A stretch of DNA of 21,426 bases from Citromicrobium sp. (GCA_003248395.1 QFNA01000044.1:1-21426), one strand, 5' to 3'. Positions 1-7,147 are shown, counted from the stretch's first letter. Notes: generated from the letters alone by a model not told the origin. Translations and numbers: made by a program.

Positions 1-357
1 GCTGACGAGGATTTCCGCACCGGACATCGACAGGCAACCGAACACCGCATCGAGTGTATCGAGCGAAGTCGAAACGATGACCTGCGCGCCCGACTTGCCC
101 GCACGCATATCGAGACGCGACAGCATGGCCAGGGTCTGCGCATCGACCGCGTGGCAATCGACCAGGATGAGATCGCCCAGCGGCCCGATCCCGCTGGCAA
201 ATTCATCAAGCTCGCAACAGTCCAGCACGCGAAAGCCGGCGGTTGCGGCATCTTCGCGCATTTTTTCGCGCACGGCGTCGCCATCGGCGATAATGGTTAC
301 GCCGAGTTGGAGGCCTGCGCCGTCCTGCACCTGTGAGTAGCTGAAATCGCCCCGCAT
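1..357 (-). CDS. N-terminal part of conserved sphingomonad protein, possibly a MarR-type regulator (partial)
   Basis: The frame is open from an ATG at 355-357 to the left edge of the window, giving 119 codons with no stop, so the C-terminus lies outside. An AAGGTG Shine-Dalgarno-like sequence stands about 6 bases before the ATG. The visible part looks like a small alpha/beta, receiver-like domain: a hydrophobic strand followed by an acidic turn (LGVTIIADGDAVR), then LILVDCHAVDAQTLAML, then AQVIVSTSLDTLDAVFGC. From memory this resembles sphingomonad proteins whose missing C-terminal half is a MarR-type winged helix; I cannot see that half, so the family is an inference. No phospho-acceptor aspartate can be assigned with confidence. 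It follows the L,D-transpeptidase gene on the same strand after 64 bases that contain a possible promoter. Confidence 0.6.
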   Translation of the reverse strand, partial: MRGDFSYSQVQDGAGLQLGVTIIADGDAVREKMREDAATAGFRVLDCCELDEFASGIGPLGDLILVDCHAVDAQTLAMLSRLDMRAGKSGAQVIVSTSLDTLDAVFGCLSMSGAEILVS

Positions 358-389
358 CGAATCACCTTTTGACCTTCGGATAGGGAAAC

Positions 390-418
390 ATAAGTAGAAC
401 AAAACGTGTTTAGGTCAA
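390..418 (-). promoter_or_regulatory. possible promoter of the partial gene at the left edge
   Basis: On the minus strand TTGACC (413-418) is followed after 17 bases by ACTTAT (390-395). The -35 fits the alphaproteobacterial TTGAC consensus well; the -10 is weak. It lies 33 bases before the ATG at 357, a usual distance. Confidence 0.35.
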
Positions 419-421
419 GAA

Positions 422-925
422 TCATGGGCGGATTTCGATCGGGGTGTTGTCGGGGACCAATGCCCACAATTCGGTAATTTGTGCGTTGGACAGGGCAATG
501 CACCCGTCGGTCCAATCGCCTGGAACACGCTCGTCAAAAGCCATTCCGTTCGGTTGCCCGTGAATGAAGATCAGCCCGCCGGGACTGCGTCCACGCGAGC
601 GGGCGAAGGCGCGATCCTGCTCATTGGGATAGTCGATGTGAAGACTCAGATAATAGCTCGACTGCGGATTGCCGTAGTCGACCGTGTAGTGACCTTCGGG
701 AGTCTTCTCGTCGCCTTCGAACTGCTTGTGACCTATCGGCGCGTCGCCAAATTGCAGGCTGTGGTAGGTGCGAATGACTTTCCCGTCCTGATAGACCCAG
801 AGCGTGCGATCGGATTTGTCGATTAAAAGACGGTCCGCCTGCTCGCCAGCCATCACAGACTGGGCGAGAGCACCGGCCGGCAGCAACGCGATCAGTGCGA
901 GTATCATAGGTGCCAGGACACGCAT
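422..925 (-). CDS. secreted L,D-transpeptidase family protein (YkuD domain)
   Basis: This 167-residue protein probably acts in the periplasm on peptidoglycan, as a YkuD-type L,D-transpeptidase or a related peptidase. Residues 1-22 form a signal peptide (MRVLAPMILALIALLPAGALAQS, seen as a basic start, a hydrophobic core and an ALA-Q cleavage site). The YkuD fold follows: LWVYQDGKVIRTYHSLQFG at 42-60, GDEKTPEGHY at 71-80, the histidine in FIHGQPNG (His122) and the nucleophile cysteine in TDGCIALSN (Cys142). The length and the missing LysM or PG-binding domain resemble the short YafK/ErfK-like single-domain forms. The ATG is preceded by AGGA at 7 bases and by purA after 27 bases, so the two are probably co-transcribed. 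The start lies inside a strong hairpin (listed separately). The physiological substrate is not visible from sequence. Confidence 0.93.
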   Translation of the reverse strand: MRVLAPMILALIALLPAGALAQSVMAGEQADRLLIDKSDRTLWVYQDGKVIRTYHSLQFGDAPIGHKQFEGDEKTPEGHYTVDYGNPQSSYYLSLHIDYPNEQDRAFARSRGRSPGGLIFIHGQPNGMAFDERVPGDWTDGCIALSNAQITELWALVPDNTPIEIRP

Positions 926-940
926 TGGCGTATCCTGGCA
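911..940 (-). promoter_or_regulatory. hairpin sequestering the translation start of the L,D-transpeptidase gene
   Basis: On the minus-strand RNA the arm UGCCAGGAUACGC pairs with GCGUGUCCUGGCA around a CAAU tetraloop: 13 pairs, one of them G-U. The Shine-Dalgarno AGGA is in the 5' arm, paired with UCCU of the coding sequence. The AUG (923-925) straddles the loop and the 3' arm. There is no U-tract, so this is not a canonical terminator. Confidence 0.7.
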
Positions 941-952
941 TCGTCTTTCCGA

Positions 953-2209
953 TCAGTCCATGAACGGGTCGCGCATCAGGATCGTATCCTCGCGCTCAGG
1001 ACTGGTGGAAACCAGTGCCACGGGCGTTTCGATCAGTTCCTGCACGCGCTGGATATACTTTACGGCGTTGGCCGGGAGGTCGGCAAAACTGCGCGCACCC
1101 GCCGTCGATTCGCTCCAGCCGTCCATGCTTTCGTAGATGGCTTCGACCGCGTTCTGGTCGGCAGCATGGCTGGGAAAGTAATCCATAATCTTGCCATTGA
1201 GACGATAGCCGGTGCAGATTTTCACCTCGTCCAGTCCGTCGAGCACGTCGATCTTGGTGAGGGCGATGCCAGTCACCCCGCTGATGGCACAGCTCTGGCG
1301 CACGAGAACGGCATCGAACCAGCCGACGCGGCGCTGGCGACCGGTCACGGTACCGAATTCATGGCCCCGCTCGCCCAGCCCCTGCCCGATATCGTCAATG
1401 AGTTCGGTCGGGAAAGGTCCGCTGCCGACGCGCGTCGTATAGGCCTTGACGATTCCCAGGACGTAGCCTGTCGCACTCGGTCCCAAACCGCTGCCTGCGG
1501 CGGCAGTCCCGCTGACCGTGTTGGAGCTGGTGACGAAGGGATAGGTGCCGTGATCGATATCGAGCAGCACGCCCTGCGCGCCCTCGAAGAGAATTTTCGC
1601 GCCTGCCTTGCGCACCTTCTTCAGGCGCTTCCACACCGGCTGCGCAAACTGCAGCACGAAGGGCGCGATTTCGCGCAGTTCTGCCAGCAAGCGCTCACGA
1701 TCGACCGGTGGCTGGCAAAGGCGGTCGAGTTGTGGCTCCAAATCGTCGAGATGCGCCAGGTCGCACACGCGGATTGCGCGGCGTCCGACCTTGTCTTCAT
1801 AAGCCGGGCCGATCCCGCGCCCGGTGGTGCCTATCTTGCCCGAACCGGCAGCCGTTTCGCGCAGACCATCGAGATCGCGGTGAATGGGTAGGATAAGAGG
1901 GCAGTTATCGGCAATCGCGAAGTTCTCGGGATTGATTGCAACCCCCTGCCCCTCCAGCTTCTCCACTTCAGCCTGCAGGTGCCATGGGTCGAGCACCACG
2001 CCATTGCCGACGATGCTCAGCGTGCCTGTCACGATCCCGCTAGGCAGCAGGCTCAGCTTGTAGACCTTCTCGCCGACCACAAGCGTGTGACCGGCGTTGT
2101 GTCCGCCCTGGAAGCGCACCACGGCATCGGCCCGGCTTGCCAGCCAGTCGACGATCTTGCCCTTGCCCTCATCGCCCCACTGGGCGCCGATTACGGTAAC
2201 GTTGGCCAG
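953..2209 (-). CDS. purA: adenylosuccinate synthetase, apparent CTG start
   Basis: PurA condenses IMP with aspartate using GTP, the first committed step to AMP. From the CTG at 2207-2209 the product has 418 residues and begins like known PurA proteins (ANVTVIGAQWGDEGKGK). The phosphate loop GDEGKGK is at residues 12-18 with Asp13, and His41 is in GGHNAGH; both match the E. coli catalytic residues. FEGAQG, LLDIDHGTYPFVTSSN, GPFPTE, TGRQRR and the C-terminal STSPERED are present. The only canonical start nearby is GTG at 2120-2122, which would remove the catalytic loop. A TAA in frame at 2258-2260 bounds the frame upstream, and between it and 2209 no ATG, GTG or TTG occurs. An ATG at 2230-2232 is out of frame by one base. 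Compared from memory with E. coli PurA, a segment near 1711-1716 (RLC-QPPVDRE) is about ten residues short. Confidence 0.93.
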   Translation of the reverse strand: MANVTVIGAQWGDEGKGKIVDWLASRADAVVRFQGGHNAGHTLVVGEKVYKLSLLPSGIVTGTLSIVGNGVVLDPWHLQAEVEKLEGQGVAINPENFAIADNCPLILPIHRDLDGLRETAAGSGKIGTTGRGIGPAYEDKVGRRAIRVCDLAHLDDLEPQLDRLCQPPVDRERLLAELREIAPFVLQFAQPVWKRLKKVRKAGAKILFEGAQGVLLDIDHGTYPFVTSSNTVSGTAAAGSGLGPSATGYVLGIVKAYTTRVGSGPFPTELIDDIGQGLGERGHEFGTVTGRQRRVGWFDAVLVRQSCAISGVTGIALTKIDVLDGLDEVKICTGYRLNGKIMDYFPSHAADQNAVEAIYESMDGWSESTAGARSFADLPANAVKYIQRVQELIETPVALVSTSPEREDTILMRDPFMD

Positions 2210-2254
2210 GGGACCGTGGATTGGGGAGCCATGGCGGCTCGCGATGCGCGGCGC

Positions 2255-2283
2255 GGATTAGAGGCGAGGCGCAGCACGGTCAA
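2255..2283 (-). promoter_or_regulatory. likely purA promoter
   Basis: On the minus strand TTGACC (2278-2283) is followed after 17 bases by TAATCC (2255-2260). Transcription would start near 2248, about 40 bases before the apparent purA CTG. The hexamer spacing is ideal; the -10 is only partly consensus. Confidence 0.45.
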
Positions 2284-2338
2284 GGCCGATCGCGGAAACA
2301 TCGCAATCCTGTCCCATTGATTGCGTGAAGGAGATTAT

Positions 2339-3154
2339 ATGACCGACCTTGCCACCCTTTCCCTCAATGACGACCACCAGATGCCGCAGTTGGGCTTTGG
2401 CACCTACAAGATCGAGGATGGCGATGCAGCCCACGCCGTTTCGACCGCAATCGATGTCGGCTACCGGCTCGTCGACACCGCCGCGGTTTACCAGAACGAG
2501 GTAGGGGTCGGGAAAGGCGTCGAAGATCATTCCGACATCTTTCTCCAGACCAAGATCTGGAACGACAGCCAGGGATATGATCGCACGCTGAAGGCGGCCA
2601 ACAAGTGCCTCGACAGGCTCGGTCGCGAAAAGGTGGACATGTTGCTGATCCACTGGCCGTGCCCGGATCGGAACCTCTTTGTCGAAACCTGGCAGGCTCT
2701 GGTCGAACTGCGCAATGCCGGGAAGGCAAAATCGATTGGCGTCTCCAATTTTCGCGAGCAGGATTTGCGCCGGCTGATCGAGGAAACCGGAGTGACGCCT
2801 GCGCTCAACCAGATCGAACTGCATCCGGGTTTTCAGCAGCGCGAACTGCGCAAGGTCCACGAAGAACTCGGCATCGTGACTCAATGCTGGTCACCGCTGG
2901 GCAGGGGCCATGGGCTGGCACTGGATCCGATCAAGACCATCGCGACGGAGACCGGACAGCCTGCCAGCGCCGTTATTCTGCGCTGGCATCTCCAACACGG
3001 CCTCTGCCCGATCCCGAAGGCAAGCAGCCGCGATCACATGGAGGCGAATATTGCCGCACTTTCGTTCGCGTTGAACGACGAACAGATGCAGCGCATCGAC
3101 GCGCTCGAAGATGTGAATGGCCGCACGGGGCCAGACCCCGACAGCTTCTGCTGA
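2339..3154 (+). CDS. aldo/keto reductase, 2,5-diketo-D-gluconate reductase type
   Basis: This is a cytosolic NAD(P)H-dependent carbonyl reductase of the AKR superfamily, 271 residues, a normal size. I chose the ATG at 2339 because AAGGAG stands 7 bases before it; a TTG 18 bases upstream is in frame but lacks such a site. The catalytic tetrad is visible: Asp46 and Tyr51 (VDTAAVYQNE), Lys72 (LQTKIWN) and His105 (LLIHWP). GFGTYK at 19-24, SIGVSNF, QIELHP and the cofactor-binding PIPKASS near the C-terminus follow the family order. DkgA/DkgB-like members are its closest recognisable relatives, but the substrate cannot be deduced. It is transcribed towards hisZ; its TGA (3152-3154) abuts the hisZ stop (3155-3157). 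It interrupts an otherwise one-directional biosynthetic block. Confidence 0.93.
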   Translation: MTDLATLSLNDDHQMPQLGFGTYKIEDGDAAHAVSTAIDVGYRLVDTAAVYQNEVGVGKGVEDHSDIFLQTKIWNDSQGYDRTLKAANKCLDRLGREKVDMLLIHWPCPDRNLFVETWQALVELRNAGKAKSIGVSNFREQDLRRLIEETGVTPALNQIELHPGFQQRELRKVHEELGIVTQCWSPLGRGHGLALDPIKTIATETGQPASAVILRWHLQHGLCPIPKASSRDHMEANIAALSFALNDEQMQRIDALEDVNGRTGPDPDSFC

Positions 3155-4267
3155 CTACAAGGGCTTGGCCTGCATCTCTTCGAGGAAATGGGTGCAGCCG
3201 AGCACGTGCGGATCTTCATCGCCCGAAATTGCGGCGATCGTGCGCCAGCCTTCGCTGCGCAGGTGTATGGCAGTCTCGCGGTCGTGACCAAGGGGAAGAA
3301 ATACGCAATTGCGCCGCACTTCGCCCTGCTTCCCTACAGCCTGAAGGATCGGGTCCATGTAGAGGGAGAAGCCTGTGGCGGGTTCATCGGTGCCTTTGAC
3401 CGCGTAGGTGCCGCCCCGCCCCAGCGCGCCCCTGGCACCGGCGGCGTGAAGCGTAAAACCGAACCAGCTTTGATATTCGAACCCGTGCCTCTCACCGGGA
3501 TCGAGCGTCAATCGCGCGCGTCCCGAAAGGCTCTTCGCAATGCTGCACAGGGCCTCGATCCGAGTGTTTAGCACTCCGCCCGTATCGAGTGCCGAGAGTT
3601 TTTCAATCGCTTGGTCGAAAGGCCCCGTGGCATGCAACAAGGGCAAATAGGCCTCGCCACCGGCTGCTCTGAGCCCACCGGCATCCTTCATATCCAGTTC
3701 GCGCCGCACCCATTCCCTGGCGCCGACTTCGAGCGGCAGGGGCCCGGCAGCGAGCGTATCCACGACATCCGGCAGAGTGAAATCGACCGACAGTCCCGCG
3801 ACGCCAGCAGCCTCCAGCGCATCGAGCGCCACCTGCACAGCCTCGATCGCGGCAGCGACGCTGTCGCTGCCGATCAGCTCAGCCCCCAATTGCAGGCGCT
3901 GGCGCGACGGGTCGAGCTGGTCCGCTTTCAACAGCGCGACATCGCCTGCATAACAAAGCCGCAAGGGGCGCGGCGCAGCAGCGAGGCTGGTCGCCGCGAT
4001 GCGACCGATCTGGACGGTCATGTCGCTGCGCAGCGCGAGCGTGCGCAGGCTCTCGGGATCGGTAAACCGGACCATGCGGCGTGTCGCCACGCCTTCCATG
4101 CGTCCGGCAAGCGATTGTTCGAATTCGACCAGCGGTGGACGGACGCGGTCATAGCCGTGGCTGTCCATCGCATCGAGGACCCGTCGCATCGTCCGCGTCA
4201 CGGCGGCCGCGCGTGCAGGCAAAGCGTCTTCGAGGCCGACGGGCAGGAGATCATCCGGATGTGTCAT
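3155..4267 (-). CDS. hisZ: ATP phosphoribosyltransferase regulatory subunit HisZ
   Basis: HisZ is the non-catalytic partner that activates short-form HisG in the first step of histidine synthesis. The 370-residue product is a histidyl-tRNA synthetase paralogue: it begins DDLLPVGLEDALPARAAAV, has a class II core (PPLVEFEQSL, then RSDMTVQIGRI at 80-90 as the motif-2 remnant) and an RLQLGAELIGS segment, and it lacks a recognisable anticodon-binding domain of true HisRS. The presence of HisZ implies a short HisG elsewhere in the genome; no hisG is in this window. It starts 28 bases after serA on the same strand, behind an AGGGGA sequence, so it is probably part of the serC-serA transcript. Its stop directly meets the stop of the convergent aldo/keto reductase gene. 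Confidence 0.92.
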   Translation of the reverse strand: MTHPDDLLPVGLEDALPARAAAVTRTMRRVLDAMDSHGYDRVRPPLVEFEQSLAGRMEGVATRRMVRFTDPESLRTLALRSDMTVQIGRIAATSLAAAPRPLRLCYAGDVALLKADQLDPSRQRLQLGAELIGSDSVAAAIEAVQVALDALEAAGVAGLSVDFTLPDVVDTLAAGPLPLEVGAREWVRRELDMKDAGGLRAAGGEAYLPLLHATGPFDQAIEKLSALDTGGVLNTRIEALCSIAKSLSGRARLTLDPGERHGFEYQSWFGFTLHAAGARGALGRGGTYAVKGTDEPATGFSLYMDPILQAVGKQGEVRRNCVFLPLGHDRETAIHLRSEGWRTIAAISGDEDPHVLGCTHFLEEMQAKPL

Positions 4268-4295
4268 CGCGGCGTGTCCCCTGCCTCAAGCCCGG

Positions 4296-5817
4296 TCAGA
4301 ATGCCAGTGGCATCACGGTCTTGACGCCTTCGAGCGCGCAAGCCTGCTCGACCACGTCGTGCGGGATCGGACCATCGACGCTCAGCAGCAGCACCGCTTC
4401 ACCTCCGGCCTCGCGGCGACCGAGGTTGAACGTGCCGATATTGATGCCGTTTTCACCCAGCAGCGAACCGATGCGACCGATGAAGCCCGGCGCATCCTGG
4501 TTTACGATGTAGAGCATGTGGCCATCGAGTTCGGCCTCTATCCGCACACCGAAGATTTCGACAAGGCGCGGAGCGTCTGAACCGAATAGCGTTCCTGCCA
4601 CCGAACGATCGCCGCTGTCCGTGCCCACAGTGACTCGCAGCAGCGTATTGTACGCGCCTTCCTTTTCGTGACGGATCGAGCGGATATCGAGACCGCGTTC
4701 CTTGGCGAGGTATGGCGCATTCACCATGTTCACTGTGTCCGAATACTGGCGCATCAGGCCGGCGAGCACGGCACCTTCGATCGGCTTGCCTGACAATTCG
4801 GCTGCAGCACCTTCACGCTCGATACTGATCTTGGTGAGATTGCCATGCGCGAGCTGGCCGACAAGGCTGCCGAGATTTTCGGCAAGCTTCATGTAGGGAC
4901 GTAGCTTGGGAGCTTCTTCTGCGCTCAGCGACGGCATGTTGAGCGCATTGGTGACGCCGCCGTTGACGAGGTAATCCGCCAATTGCTCGGCGACCTGCAG
5001 TGCGACGTTGACCTGCGCCTCGGTAGTGCTGGCGCCGAGGTGTGGCGTGCAGATGAAGTTGGGTTTCCCGAACAGCGGGCTGTCCTTGGCGGGCTCGGTC
5101 TGGAACACGTCGAGCGCAGCGCCCGCGACCTGCCCGCTGCACGCCCGGTTTGGTTTTGGCAAGATTGTCGCGGCTGAGGATGTTGCGCGTCTCGTCGGTC
5201 AGCGGCGTGTGCAAGGTTATGAAGTCGGCACGCGCGAGCAAGGTATCGAGATCGACTTTCTCCACCCCGATTTCCAGCGCACGTTCGGCGGTCAGGAACG
5301 GATCGAAAGCGATGACCTTCATCTTCAGGCCCTGAGCGCGGCTCGCCACGATCGAGCCGATATTGCCCGCGCCAATCAGACCTAGCGTCTTGCCGGTCAC
5401 CTCGACGCCCATAAAGTCGTTCTTCGGCCATTCGCCAGCCTGCGTACGGCGATCGGCGGCGGGTATCTGGCGGGCTAGCGCCATGATCATCGCAATGGCG
5501 TGTTCGGCAGTCGTGATCGAGTTGCCGAAGGGCGTGTTCATCACCACCACGCCCTTGCCACTGGCATAGGGGATGTCGACATTATCGACGCCGATGCCAG
5601 CGCGCCCGATGACCTTGAGATTGGTTGCCGCGTCGAGGATTTCAGGCGTAACCTTGGTCGCCGAACGGATGGCGAGGCCATCATATTCGCCGATCACGGA
5701 CTTGAGTTCGTCGGGCGTCATGCCCGGTTTCACATCGACGTCGCAACCGCGCTCTTCGAATATACGCGCGGCGTTGGGGTCCATCTTGTCGCTGATAAGG
5801 ACTTTGGGTTTGCTCAT
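4296..5817 (-). pseudogene. serA: D-3-phosphoglycerate dehydrogenase, interrupted by an out-of-frame internal deletion
   Basis: SerA oxidises 3-phosphoglycerate in the first step of serine synthesis. The ATG at 5815-5817 opens a frame with the substrate domain (DGLAIRSATKV, GRAGIGVDNVD, NTPFGNSITTAEHA) and the Rossmann motif GAGNIG at 149-154. At residue 226 (LAKTKPGV, about 5136-5142) it jumps into a different frame. The true reading continues in the next frame at SGQVAGAALDVFQTEPA and runs through CTPHLGAST (catalytic His) and a C-terminal ACT domain (LYIVNQDAPGFIGRIGSLLGE region) to the TGA at 4296-4298. The roughly 21 family residues normally found at the junction, including the ARGG segment with the catalytic Arg, are absent, and one extra base remains, so about 62 bases appear lost. 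Everything else is intact and undegraded, suggesting a very recent mutation or an assembly error. Confidence 0.88.
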
Positions 5818-5820
5818 GAC

Positions 5821-5897
5821 GGAATATTCCTGTCGCTCCCCCGGCGGTTTGCCGGTTCGATATTTGGGGGATGGCGGCGGCCCAACCAGCGGGCCGC
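5821..5897 (-). other. serC-serA intercistronic region with two hairpins and a perfect palindrome
   Basis: The 88-base gap holds GCGGCCC/GGGCCGC arms at 5877-5883 and 5891-5897 (7-base loop), CCGGC/GCCGG arms at 5841-5845 and 5851-5855 (5-base loop), and the perfect palindrome GGAATATTCC at 5821-5830, which overlaps the serA Shine-Dalgarno AGGAA. Neither hairpin has a U-tract, so they are more likely mRNA-processing or stability elements than terminators. Confidence 0.5.
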
Positions 5898-5905
5898 GAG
5901 CCGGA

Positions 5906-7063
5906 TCAGCCGAGCTTGACCTGCTCGTAGGCCCACTCGATCCACGGCAGGAGACGCCTCAGATCTTCCTGCTCGACCGTGCCGCCGCACCAAATGCGCA
6001 AACTGGGGGGCGCGTCGCGATAGCCGTTGAAATCGTAGCCCACGTCGCGCTCTTCGAGCAGCTTGACGATCTTCTTGGGAACGCCCGCCTTATCCTCGTC
6101 GGACAGGCTCTCGTACCAGTCGCCCTGAAAGACGAAACATACGCCGGTGTTCGTCTGCTTGGCCGGATCGGAGACCATGTTGCGTAGCCAGGGCGTCGCC
6201 TCGATCCAGTCCTTGACGACTTTCGCATTGGCATCGGCACGTTCGAACATCGCCTTGCGACCGCCCATCGCCTGCGCCCATTCGAGCGCTTCGATATAGT
6301 CTTCGGTGGCCAACATGGAAGGCGTGTTGATCGTCGCGCCTTCGAAAATGCCCATGTTGATCTTGTCGCCCTTCTTGAGGCGGAAGAGTTTGGGGAGCGG
6401 CCATTCGGGATCGTAATCCTCGATCCGCTGCACCGCCTTGGGACTGAGGATCAGCATGCCATGCTGGGCTTCGGAGCCCATAACTTTCTGCCAGCTGTAG
6501 GTCGTGGCATCGAGCTTCGCCCAATCCATCTCCATGGCGAAGACGGCGCTGGTGGCGTCGTTGATCGTCACGCCTTCACGGCGAGGGGCAAGCCAGTCGG
6601 TGTTCGGGATTTTCGCGCCCGAGGTCGTGCCGTTCCAAGTGAACACGACGTCATTGTCCTGCGGGATCGATACAAGGTCGGGAATTTCGCCGTAGTCCGC
6701 ATCGAGCGTCGTCAGTTTGGGCAGCTTGAGCTGCTTGACCGCATCCTGGATCCAGACATTGCCGAAGCTTTCCCACGCCGCGACGGTGGCCGGTCGATCG
6801 GGGCGCAGCATCGTCCACATCGCGCATTCCAGCGCGCCGGTGTCCGAGGCGGGCATGACGCCGACGAGGTAATCCTCGGGCACGCCGAGCATCTCCTTCG
6901 ACAAGTCGATGGCGTATTTCAGCCGCGATTTGCCAAGGGCGCTACGATGCGAGCGTCCGAGTGATTCGGTTTTGAGATTGGCGGCAGACCAGCCCTTGTG
7001 CTTGGCGGTCGGACCGGACGAAAAGAATGGGCGCTCAGGCTTGAGCGTCGGTTCGGCAGTCAT
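5906..7063 (-). CDS. serC: phosphoserine aminotransferase, alphaproteobacterial type
   Basis: SerC is the PLP-dependent transaminase making phosphoserine from 3-phosphohydroxypyruvate; it also acts in pyridoxal phosphate synthesis in some bacteria. I start at the ATG 7061-7063, preceded by GAGGAG, giving 385 residues; the frame extends 52 codons further upstream but with unrelated composition. Recognisable segments are RPFFSSGPTAKHKGW at 11-25, ESLGRSHRS at 33-41, PASDTGALECAMW, WESFG at 97-101, FTWNGTTSG at 141-149, the acidic INDATSA and the PLP lysine in SWQKVMGSEAQHG (Lys193). The large form with the PASDTG segment is typical of Alphaproteobacteria and differs from E. coli SerC. It heads the block serC-serA-hisZ and has a promoter with an operator-like dyad just upstream. 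Confidence 0.96.
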   Translation of the reverse strand: MTAEPTLKPERPFFSSGPTAKHKGWSAANLKTESLGRSHRSALGKSRLKYAIDLSKEMLGVPEDYLVGVMPASDTGALECAMWTMLRPDRPATVAAWESFGNVWIQDAVKQLKLPKLTTLDADYGEIPDLVSIPQDNDVVFTWNGTTSGAKIPNTDWLAPRREGVTINDATSAVFAMEMDWAKLDATTYSWQKVMGSEAQHGMLILSPKAVQRIEDYDPEWPLPKLFRLKKGDKINMGIFEGATINTPSMLATEDYIEALEWAQAMGGRKAMFERADANAKVVKDWIEATPWLRNMVSDPAKQTNTGVCFVFQGDWYESLSDEDKAGVPKKIVKLLEERDVGYDFNGYRDAPPSLRIWCGGTVEQEDLRRLLPWIEWAYEQVKLG

Positions 7064-7119
7064 GTATTCTCTCCTCGCAGAGAGCACGCGCGGCGTTGGG
7101 ACCGCGTGGCCCGTGGACC

Positions 7120-7147
7120 GCAATAATGTTGCACTGCAGCAAGTCAA
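7120..7147 (-). promoter_or_regulatory. serC promoter with operator-like dyad in the spacer
   Basis: On the minus strand TTGACT (7142-7147) and TATTGC (7120-7125) are 16 bases apart. The spacer is almost wholly occupied by a 15-base dyad, plus-strand TGTTGCA-C-TGCAGCA (7127-7141), whose 7-base arms match at 6 positions. A repressor bound there would block RNA polymerase. The regulator is unknown. Confidence 0.45.

Noticed and set aside
384..402. GTTC-N7-GTTT on the minus strand as an alphaproteobacterial LexA box
   Set aside because: The second half-site does not match GTTC, and no DNA-damage gene is recognisable at the left edge.
1166..1891. Plus-strand open frame of 241 codons inside purA
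   Set aside because: It is an antisense shadow of PurA with low-complexity, non-family composition.
2258..2884. Minus-strand open frame of 208 codons opposite the aldo/keto reductase
   Set aside because: The reductase is unmistakable on the plus strand, and the antisense frame has no recognisable motif.
7069..7084. CTCTC/GAGAG hairpin over the serC Shine-Dalgarno
   Set aside because: The stem has only five pairs and arises from a purine-rich ribosome-binding site; too weak to claim regulation.
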